Shown here: in pieces, positions 1 through 5,316 of the stretch
Numbering within the stretch: position 1 is the first letter of the stretch
Layout: each line of letters starts with the position of its first letter
Source of the DNA: Chloroflexota bacterium
Lineage (GTDB): Bacteria; Chloroflexota; Dormibacteria; Dormibacterales; Dormibacteraceae
Length of the DNA stretch: 5,316 bases
Direction of reading: 5' to 3'
NCBI GenBank assembly: GCA_005880525.1
Contig: VBFW01000071.1
Coordinates: 1-5,316, forward strand
The notes under the pieces: generated by a model
What the model was told of the DNA's origin: nothing
The model's input: only the letters and a program-made list of their open reading frames with translations
Databases searched by the model: none
Program-made: the position numbers and the translations under genes

Positions 1-166
1 CATCGACGAGTACATCAAGAAGAGCGCCGAGGCCGTGCCGCTCCGGCGCATGGGCGACCCGGCCGAGTTCGGCGCGACGTGCGCGTTCCTGTGCTCCAAG
101 CAGGCCGGCTTCATCACTGGCCAGACCATCGGCGTCGACGGCGGAAAGCTGGCGGGCGTCCACTGA
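1..166 (+). CDS. Short-chain dehydrogenase/reductase (SDR), C-terminal fragment
   Basis: This is the last 54 codons of a gene cut by the left edge of the window; the reading frame begins at base 2 and stops at TGA 164-166. The translated tail has the usual SDR C-terminus: a PLRRMGDPAEFG segment, then an FLCS segment, then FITGQTIGVDGG just before the end. In classical SDR enzymes such as 3-oxoacyl-ACP reductases, this part forms the last helix and strand near the substrate pocket and tetramer interface. The NAD(P)-binding GxxxGxG motif and the catalytic Tyr-x-x-x-Lys lie outside the window, so substrate and cofactor cannot be named. A terminator-like hairpin 13 bases after the stop suggests it ends a transcript separate from the downstream genes. 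The family call is firm; the specific function is unknown. Confidence 0.88.
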   Translation, partial: IDEYIKKSAEAVPLRRMGDPAEFGATCAFLCSKQAGFITGQTIGVDGGKLAGVH

Positions 167-178
167 CCGCCTGAATTC

Positions 179-202
179 CACCCGTTTCGGCCCAAACGGG
201 TG
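179..202 (+). terminator. Terminator-like hairpin after the SDR gene
   Basis: Bases 179-187 (CACCCGTTT) are perfectly complementary to 194-202 (AAACGGGTG), giving a 9-bp stem with a 6-base loop. It starts 13 bases after the SDR stop. The following bases (CTTCTCGCTCT) are pyrimidine-rich but not a true T-run, so it is an imperfect intrinsic terminator. The stem is symmetric in sequence, so it could instead bind a regulator. Confidence 0.55.
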
Positions 203-226
203 CTTCTCGCTCTGAGGTTGGGCAGT

Positions 227-238
227 TTTGGCGCCAAA
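227..238. promoter_or_regulatory. Perfect 12-bp palindrome, candidate operator
   Basis: TTTGGCGCCAAA is a perfect palindrome in the gap between the SDR hairpin and the aminotransferase start, 29 bases before the ATG at 268. Its position suits a repressor or activator site for the transcript that begins here. I could not assign a convincing -35/-10 pair around it, and I do not recognise the regulator. Chance occurrence is possible. Confidence 0.3.
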
Positions 239-267
239 CGTGCGGAATTGAGTTGGATAGCATTCGC

Positions 268-1321
268 ATGGTGACCATCAAGTTCGCGGAGCGCATGACT
301 CGGCTCGGCACTGAAGGTGCGTTCGAGGTGCTGGCCCGGGCCCGCAAGCTCGAGGCCGAGGGCAAGAAGATCGTCCACCTGGAGATCGGCGAGCCCGACT
401 TCGCGACCCCCGACAACATCGTCGAGGCAGGCATCTCCGCGCTCCAGAACGGGTACACGCACTACACGCCCGCCGGGGGCATCAAGGAGGTGCGCGAGGC
501 GGTCGCTGCCTTCGTGTCGCGAATGCTCAAGTGCGAGGTGGACGGGTCTGAGGTCGTCCTGGTGCCCGGCTCCAAGAACGTGCTGCTGTTCACGCTGCTC
601 GCGACCGTCGAGCCGGGCGACGAGGTGATAATGCCGGACCCCGGATACCCGGCCTATCACTCGCAGGTCAACTTCATCGGGGCCGTGCCCAGGCTCGTGA
701 CGCTGCGCGAGGAGACCGGCTTCCGCATGGACCTCGACGAGCTGCGATCCCTCATCTCGCCGAAGACCCGAATGATCATCATCAACACGCCGCACAACCC
801 GACCGGCGGCGTCCTGACCGAAGAAGACATCAAGACCGTTTGCGAGATTGCGCTCGAGCACGATCTCATGGTCGTGTCCGACGGCGCCGAAGGAGCTCGC
901 GGTCAAGCTCGAGCAGCTGATGATCAACTCGTCATCGTGCGCGGCCGGCTTCACGCAGATGGCGGCCATCGAGGCTCTGTCGATGCCGGAGTCGGAGCAC
1001 GCGGTCAACCGCATGGTCAAGGTGTTCGAGCACAGGCGCAACCTCGTGGTGGACGGCCTCAACGAGATCCCTGGTGTGCGCTGCAAACTGCCGCAGGGCG
1101 CGTTTTACGCGTTCCCGAACATCGAGGGCACCGACTTCAACGAGCGCGACCTCGCGTCGCGCCTGCTGAACGAGGCCGGCGTCGCCGTGCTGCCGGGCAC
1201 CGCGTTCGGCGAGGCGGGGAAGGGGTTCATCCGGCTCGCGTACACCCAGTCCGAGGACGAGCTCAAGCTGGGGCTCGACCGCATCCGCGAGTTCGTGGAG
1301 TCGAACGGAAAGAAGGGCTAA
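268..1321 (+). pseudogene. Class I/II PLP-dependent aminotransferase, broken by an internal deletion and frameshift
   Basis: The two halves of one fold type I aminotransferase lie in different frames. From the ATG at 268 the first frame shows GEPDF (residues 41-45), the PLP-phosphate region PGSKN (about 100-104), NTPHNPTGG with the PLP-contacting Asn177, and VVSD with the pyridine-nitrogen Asp205 (871-882). It then becomes arginine-rich nonsense up to TAG 1324-1326. The second frame resumes at about 887 with PKELAVKLEQLM, continues through GAFYAF and the carboxylate-binding arginine in FIRLAY (1232-1234), and stops at TAA 1319-1321. Against the Thermus aspartate aminotransferase as I recall it, about 45 residues between VVSD and PKE are absent. 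These include the Schiff-base lysine and the MTGWRxGY segment. The rest would total about 400 residues, normal for the family. As written it cannot be an active enzyme; the cause may be real decay or an assembly or sequencing deletion. The start is uncertain: TTG 253, ATG 268 and GTG 271 are all in frame, and 268 fits the usual N-terminus best. Substrate cannot be predicted. Confidence 0.88.
1311..1317 (+). promoter_or_regulatory. Candidate ribosome binding site for fdhA
   Basis: AGAAGGG, overlapping the end of the aminotransferase, is the only purine-rich Shine-Dalgarno-like stretch before the GTG at 1331. The spacing of 13 bases is longer than ideal. Because an in-frame TAA sits at 1319-1321, GTG 1331 is the only start that keeps the conserved RLTQPLVR segment, which is why this weak site matters. 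Confidence 0.35.
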
Positions 1322-1330
1322 CCTAGCCAC

Positions 1331-3235
1331 GTGGACGATGGCCGTCATCGCCTGACGCAGCCGCTGGTTCGGGACAACGGCAGCCTTCGGGCCGCGACGT
1401 GGGATGAGGCGATGGACCGGGCCGCAGCCGGTTTCGCGAAGGCGCGCATGCAGGGCCCCAACGCTTTCGGCATGTTCAGCTGCTCGAAGACGACCAACGA
1501 GATGAACTACATCGCGCAGAAGTTCACGCGCGCGGTGATGGGCAGCAACAACGTCGACAGCTGCAACCGGACTTGACACGCTCCCTCAGTCGTCGGTCTG
1601 GCGACAGTGTTCGGAGCAGGGGGAGGAACGTCTTCCTATCGCGAGGCTGAGGAGACCGACCTCATCATCCTTTGGGGCTCCAACGCGCGCGAGACGCACC
1701 CGATCTTCTTCCACCACGTCCTGAAGGCAGTTCGCAACGGCGCGCGTCTGATCGCAGTCGACCCTCGCCGAACGACGTCAGCCGAATTTGCAGACATCTG
1801 GCTCGGCCTCGACGTCGGCAGTGACATCTCCCTGGCCAACGCGATGGCGCGAGAGATCATTCACGCGGGCCTCGCGGACAGAGAGTTCATAGGTCGCGCC
1901 ACCACCGGCTACGACGACTACGCGCGATGCGTCGAGGCGTATCCGCTCGAACGCGCCGAGAAGGACACCGGCATCCCCGGCGATGTGATCAAAGAGGTCG
2001 CCCACGCGTACGCGCGCGCGGACCGCGGCATGATCTGCTGGACGCTCGGCATCACCGAGCACCACAACGCGGTCGACAACGTGCTCGCGCTCATCAACCT
2101 CGCGCTGTTGACGGGCAAGGTTGGCCGCTACGGATGCGGCCTCAACCCGCTGCGCGGTCAGAACAACGTGCAGGGTGGCGGCGACATGGGGGCGATTCCG
2201 AACCGGCTGACGGGCTTCCAGGATCTGGAGGACGCCGAGCTGCGCGGCAAGTTCGAGAAAGCGTGGGGCGGCGTGACCATCCCGCCGAAGCGCGGCTATC
2301 ACCTCAGCCAGATGTTCGAGGCGATGGAGCACGGCGAGATGAAGGCTGTCTACATCGTCGGCGAAAACCCAGCGCGCTCCGAAGCCGACCAGACGCGCGC
2401 TGTGCGTCTGCTGAGCGGCCTCGACCACCTGGTGGTGCAGGACATACTTCTCACCCAGACCGCCGAGCTGGCGCATGTCGTTCTGCCTGCAGCCGCGGGC
2501 TGGGCGGAGTCGGAGGGAACCGTCACCAACAGCGAGCGTCGCGTGCAGCGGGTGCGGCGTGCGCTCGAGCCGCCGGCCGGCGCGCGCGACGACGTCGACA
2601 TCATCTCGGACATGGCCGCGCGTCTCGGATGCAACTGGGGCAGGCCGACGGCCGAGCAAGTGTGGGACGAGCTTCGCGCGCTATCACCGATGCATGCGGG
2701 CATGTCGTACCGGCGGCTCGACGAGCTGGGCATCCAGTGGCCTTGTCCTGACGAGTCCGATCCAGGCTCGCAGTTCCTCCACGGCCGGCTCTGGAAGGAC
2801 CCGGTGGAAGGGCCGCTGGCACCGTTCAGCGCCGTCGAGTTCGAGCCGCCTGTCGACGAGCTGACCGACGAGTTCCCGATCCGGCTCACCACCGGACGCC
2901 GCCTTGACTCCTTCAACACAGGTGTTCAGACGGGCGAGTACACCTCGCCCCTGCGCGAGCGCGAGGCCCTGCTCCTTTCGCCTGCCGACGCATCGCGATT
3001 GGGGATCGCCAACGGCGAGGTGGTGCGGGCCAGCTCGCGCCGCGGGTCGATCGACGTGCCGGTTCGCATCGAAGCTTCGCTGCGGCCGGGCCTCGCCTTC
3101 ATGACGCTGCACTTTCCGGACCAGGTCTCGACGAACGTCCTGACCATCGACGCCACCGATCCGAAGTCCGGAACCGCGGAGTTCAAGGCGAGCGCGATCC
3201 GCGTGGACAAGCTCGGGGCTAAAGTCACCGCCTAG
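1331..3235 (+). CDS. fdhA: Selenocysteine-containing formate dehydrogenase catalytic (alpha) subunit, lacking the N-terminal [4Fe-4S] domain
   Basis: This Mo/W-bis-MGD oxidoreductase interconverts formate and CO2, probably in the cytoplasm, as no Tat signal is present. It reads as 634 residues if TGA 1574-1576 is decoded as selenocysteine (residue 82), which restores CNRT-U-HAPSVVGL without a frame change. Sec82 and the following His83 match E. coli FdhF Sec140 and His141. Arg275 in NPLRGQNNVQGGGDMG matches FdhF Arg333; both keep the same 58-residue offset. Later landmarks are the WAESEGTVTNSERR segment (about residues 391-404) and the C-terminal MGD-binding domain (about 516-630), with LTTGR near 519 and NVLTIDATDPKSG near the end. 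The start is GTG; a stop lies three codons upstream in frame. The protein therefore begins where FdhF residue 59 would be, so the Cys-x2-Cys-x3-Cys...Cys cluster domain and the electron-relay lysine (FdhF Lys44) are absent. It follows the aminotransferase by 9 bases and overlaps the next gene by one base (TAGTG). The identity is firm; whether the short N-terminus is natural is open. Confidence 0.94.
1574..1576 (+). other. In-frame TGA read as selenocysteine (Sec82 of FdhA)
   Basis: The frame is open on both sides of this TGA. The flanking residues, NNVDSCNRT before and HAPSVVGLATVFGAGGGTSSYRE after, form the continuous active-site loop of formate dehydrogenases, where this position is Sec or Cys and ligates Mo/W. 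The host therefore needs SelA or an equivalent, SelB, SelD and tRNA-Sec, none of which is in this window. Confidence 0.93.
1580..1617 (+). promoter_or_regulatory. Bacterial SECIS-like hairpin
   Basis: Directly downstream of the TGA, GTCG (1589-1592) pairs with CGAC (1602-1605). C1594-G1601 closes a GGTCTG loop (1595-1600), leaving T1593 bulged. An alternative fold gives an unbroken 6-bp stem with a T-G wobble and a GGTCT loop. GCTCC (1580-1584) can pair with GGAGC (1613-1617) as a lower stem. As I recall the E. coli fdhF element, the GGUCUG there begins at the 22nd base counting from the U of UGA; here it also begins at the 22nd base. This is the expected binding site for the SelB C-terminal domain, which recruits Sec-tRNA. 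Confidence 0.85.
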
Positions 3236-5073
3236 TGCAGATCCGCACGACCGGGGGGCCTCCAACAGCAGAAGAGATCGAAGCGGTGGACGCCGTGCTC
3301 GGCGAGCCGGTGTCGTTATGGGACGGTGGCGAGCGCACTCCCCTGGACGATCACTTCGCGCGCGGCGGACGCGACATGCGGTCGCAGCGGCACCTGCTGC
3401 TTCCCGTCCTGCACTCGCTTCAGGACCGCGTGGGCTGGGTCAGCCGCGGTGGTCTGGAGTACGCATGCCGGCGCCTGTCAGTTCCGCCGGCGGACGCCTA
3501 CGGCGTGGTGACCTTCTACGACCGCTTCGCCACCGAGAAGCGCCCACCCCTTGCAGTGCACGTGTGCGATGACGTTGCTTGCAAATGCGCCGGCGCCGAC
3601 GAGCTTTGCGCCGCGCTCGAATCGTCTTTCGGGCCGTCCGGCGCCGCGGGAGCTCACAGCGGCGCGGCCTGGTACCGCAGCCCGTGCCTGGGGCTGTGTG
3701 ACCGAGCACCCGGGGTGATGGTCGAGCGCGCCGGTCTCCGGCACTCGCACGGCCGCATCACCGGCGCGACCGCCGCGGCGGCGCGCGAGGTGCTCGGTGG
3801 CGCCGAGCCGCCCGCCTACCACGTGACCGGCCTGTCGCAGCCCCGCCCGGAGGTCAGCCTGCTGCGCCGCGTCGGGGACGCCGACCCGAGCAGCTTCGAC
3901 AGCTACCGGGCCGCGGGCGGCTACCGAGCGCTCAGACGGGCAATTGAGGTGGGGCCCGAAGCGGTGATCCGCGAGATCACCGACGCGCGGCTGCTCGGCC
4001 GCGGCGGCGCGGCTTTTCCAACAGGCCGCAAGTGGGACGCGGTCGGCCGCACCCCGGCGCGCCCGCACTACATGGTGTGCAACGCGGACGAGTCGGAGAC
4101 GGGGACCTTCAAAGATCGCGTCCTGATGGAGGGCGACCCGTTCGCGGTGGTCGAGGCGATGACGATCGCGGGACTCGCGACCGGCTGCGAGCACGGCTAC
4201 ATGTATGTGCGCGGCGAGTACCCGCTGGCGCGGCACCGCATGGAAAGCGCGGTACAGCAGGCGCGAGAACGCGGCTTCCTCGGCGACGACGTCGCGTCCA
4301 CCGGCGCGCGCTTTGACATCGAGGTGCGCCGAGGCGCGAGCGCGTACATATGCGGCGAGGAGACGGCGCTGTTCAACTCCATCGAGGGCAAGCGGGGTGA
4401 GCCGCGCAACAAGCCGCCGTTCCCGGTCCAGGCTGGGCTTTTTTCGCGGCCGACGCTCGTCAACAACGTGGAGACGCTGGTCAACGTTCTCGAGATCCTC
4501 AACAACGGCGCCGCCTCGTTCGCGGCCACCGGCACCGCCGAGTCGACAGGCACGCGACTCTTCTGCCTGTCCGGGCATGTGCGAGCGCCGGGCGTCTACG
4601 AGGTGCCCATGGGAACCACGCTGCGCGCGCTCATCGACAAGGCGGGCGGCCTGCCTGAGGGCCGCCGCCTCCAGGCGGTTCTGCTTGGCGGCGCCGCCGG
4701 CTCTTTCGTGACCGACAAGCAGCTCGATGTGCCCCTGAGCTTCGAGGGCACGCGCGCCATCGGTGCGACGCTCGGGTCGGGGGCGGTGATGGTGCTCGAT
4801 CACACTGCCGATCTGTCGAGCATCCTGCTCCGCATCGCAGCGTTTTTCCGTCACGAGTCGTGCGGGCAGTGCGTGCCCTGCCGGGTTGGCACGAAGCGCC
4901 AGGAGGAGATACTGCAGCGCATGCTTTCTTCTCGGAACGGCAACGGCCACGAGGGCGACATCAAGCTGCTGGCCGACATCGCGCAGGCGATGCGCGACGC
5001 TTCCATCTGCGGGCTCGGCCAGACTGCCGCGAGCGCCATCCAGTCGGCGATACCCCTGATGGTGGCGCGCTAG
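3235..5073 (+). CDS. fdhB: NAD-dependent formate dehydrogenase beta subunit, NuoE-NuoF fusion (FMN/NADH diaphorase)
   Basis: This 612-residue subunit passes electrons between iron-sulfur clusters, FMN and NAD(H). The N-terminal part (about residues 30-190) is NuoE-like, with a thioredoxin-fold [2Fe-2S] site at Cys111-x4-Cys116 and Cys151-x3-Cys155. The NuoF part (about 205-612) carries the FMN/NADH-binding GRGGAAFPTGRKW (255-267) and CNADESETGTFKDR (282-295). It continues with YICGEETAL (371-379) and the SLBB-like region around 440-525. It ends with the N3-type [4Fe-4S] site Cys543-x2-Cys546-x2-Cys549 and Cys592. Length and domain order match HoxF-type fusions of about 600 residues. It lacks the C-terminal 2[4Fe-4S] ferredoxin domain found in bifurcating HydB, so simple NAD coupling is the likelier mode. 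The GTG start overlaps the fdhA stop (TAGTG), implying translational coupling. The TAG stop directly abuts the next ATG. By itself it could be complex I or hydrogenase-associated; the fdhA neighbour decides for formate dehydrogenase. Confidence 0.94.
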   Translation: MQIRTTGGPPTAEEIEAVDAVLGEPVSLWDGGERTPLDDHFARGGRDMRSQRHLLLPVLHSLQDRVGWVSRGGLEYACRRLSVPPADAYGVVTFYDRFATEKRPPLAVHVCDDVACKCAGADELCAALESSFGPSGAAGAHSGAAWYRSPCLGLCDRAPGVMVERAGLRHSHGRITGATAAAAREVLGGAEPPAYHVTGLSQPRPEVSLLRRVGDADPSSFDSYRAAGGYRALRRAIEVGPEAVIREITDARLLGRGGAAFPTGRKWDAVGRTPARPHYMVCNADESETGTFKDRVLMEGDPFAVVEAMTIAGLATGCEHGYMYVRGEYPLARHRMESAVQQARERGFLGDDVASTGARFDIEVRRGASAYICGEETALFNSIEGKRGEPRNKPPFPVQAGLFSRPTLVNNVETLVNVLEILNNGAASFAATGTAESTGTRLFCLSGHVRAPGVYEVPMGTTLRALIDKAGGLPEGRRLQAVLLGGAAGSFVTDKQLDVPLSFEGTRAIGATLGSGAVMVLDHTADLSSILLRIAAFFRHESCGQCVPCRVGTKRQEEILQRMLSSRNGNGHEGDIKLLADIAQAMRDASICGLGQTAASAIQSAIPLMVAR

Positions 5074-5316
5074 ATGGCGACGACGGCATTCGTCGGGCTG
5101 CCGAAGCGGATGCTCACAGCGACCATCGACGGCCGCGAGGTGCAGGCGCCGGAAGGCACGACGATCCTCGAGGCCTGCAGGCGGCTCGCCATCGACACGC
5201 CGACCCTCTGCTACCTCGAGACGCTGACTCCCGTGAATGTCTGCCGCGCCTGCGTGGTCGAGGTCGAAGGATCACGCGTGCTGGTGCCTGCTTGCTCGCG
5301 CAAGCTCGAGGCCGGC
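5074..5316 (+). CDS. NuoG/HoxU-like iron-sulfur subunit, N-terminal [2Fe-2S] domain (cut by right edge)
   Basis: The first 81 codons of a gene that continues beyond the window. After a short lead, residues 14-81 form a plant-ferredoxin-like [2Fe-2S] domain with Cys46-x10-Cys57-x2-Cys60-x13-Cys74. This is the spacing seen at the N-terminus of complex I NuoG, HoxU and NAD-linked formate dehydrogenase FdsA. ATG 5074 follows the TAG of the upstream gene with no gap, and GGTGG at 5061-5065 is a reasonable ribosome site 8 bases before it. Its role would be to relay electrons between the catalytic subunit and the NuoE/NuoF subunit. The missing part decides what it is: a short HoxU-like relay, a NuoG-like protein that also carries the [4Fe-4S] domain absent from the fdhA product, or a second full-length FdsA-like catalytic subunit. 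Confidence 0.92.
   Translation, partial: MATTAFVGLPKRMLTATIDGREVQAPEGTTILEACRRLAIDTPTLCYLETLTPVNVCRACVVEVEGSRVLVPACSRKLEAG

Noticed and set aside
883..1326. The C-terminal half of the 253-1326 reading frame as real protein
   Set aside because: After VVSD it is arginine- and glycine-rich and resembles no aminotransferase; the real C-terminus is in another frame.
1331..1576. A complete 81-residue protein ending at TGA 1574-1576
   Set aside because: It is the N-terminal part of FdhA; the homology runs through the TGA in the same frame and a SECIS-like hairpin follows.
1778..2659. A 293-codon open frame on the minus strand
   Set aside because: It is antisense to fdhA and has the low-complexity composition of a shadow frame.
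1607..3235. A separate 542-residue molybdopterin oxidoreductase starting at GTG 1607
   Set aside because: It would lack the catalytic Sec-His loop and begin in the middle of a conserved strand; it is the continuation of the gene starting at 1331.
3478..4950. A 490-codon open frame on the minus strand
   Set aside because: It lies fully antisense to the NuoE-NuoF gene, is rich in Arg, Ala and His with no recognisable motif, and is a typical high-GC shadow frame.
3235..5316. Part of a complex I (nuoEFG) operon
   Set aside because: NuoE and NuoF are fused, the upstream gene is a formate dehydrogenase, and no membrane or NuoB/C/D genes are present in the window.
1..5316. CRISPR arrays, tRNA or rRNA genes, insertion sequences, attachment sites
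   Set aside because: No spaced direct repeats, tRNA-like cloverleaf, transposase motif or terminal inverted repeats were seen; nearly all bases are explained by the genes listed.

Overview
The window comes from a high-GC bacterium that reads UGA as selenocysteine in at least one gene. Its core is a formate dehydrogenase operon on the + strand. GC content and codon use look uniform across all genes, with no sign of recent insertion. I cannot place the organism with confidence. The style (high GC, cytoplasmic NAD-linked formate dehydrogenase, compact operon) would fit Actinomycetota, Chloroflexota or related soil lineages, but that is only a guess.

Layout, all genes on +. Bases 1-166 are the 3' end of a short-chain dehydrogenase/reductase gene. 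A 101-base gap follows (167-267), with a terminator-like hairpin (179-202) and a perfect 12-bp palindrome (227-238). Bases 268-1321 encode a class I/II PLP-dependent aminotransferase that is broken: near 883-887 about 45 codons, including the PLP-binding lysine, are missing and the reading frame shifts. Nine bases later, at 1331-3235, comes a selenocysteine formate dehydrogenase catalytic subunit. It is read through an in-frame TGA at 1574-1576, which has a SECIS-like hairpin just behind it. At 3235-5073, overlapping by one base, is a fused NuoE-NuoF diaphorase subunit. At 5074 the 5' end of a NuoG/HoxU-like [2Fe-2S] subunit begins and runs off the right edge.

Together the last three genes would make a soluble NAD-dependent formate dehydrogenase. 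Formate is oxidised at the Mo/W-bis-MGD-selenocysteine site of the first subunit. Electrons then pass through iron-sulfur clusters of the NuoG-like subunit and the NuoE/NuoF clusters to FMN, and reduce NAD+ (or run in reverse to reduce CO2).

The most notable point is that the catalytic subunit starts exactly where the normal N-terminal [4Fe-4S] domain should already have ended. The electron-entry cluster must therefore come from another polypeptide, most plausibly the NuoG-like subunit at the right edge, or it has been lost through deletion or assembly error. The nearby aminotransferase deletion makes the second possibility a serious one.
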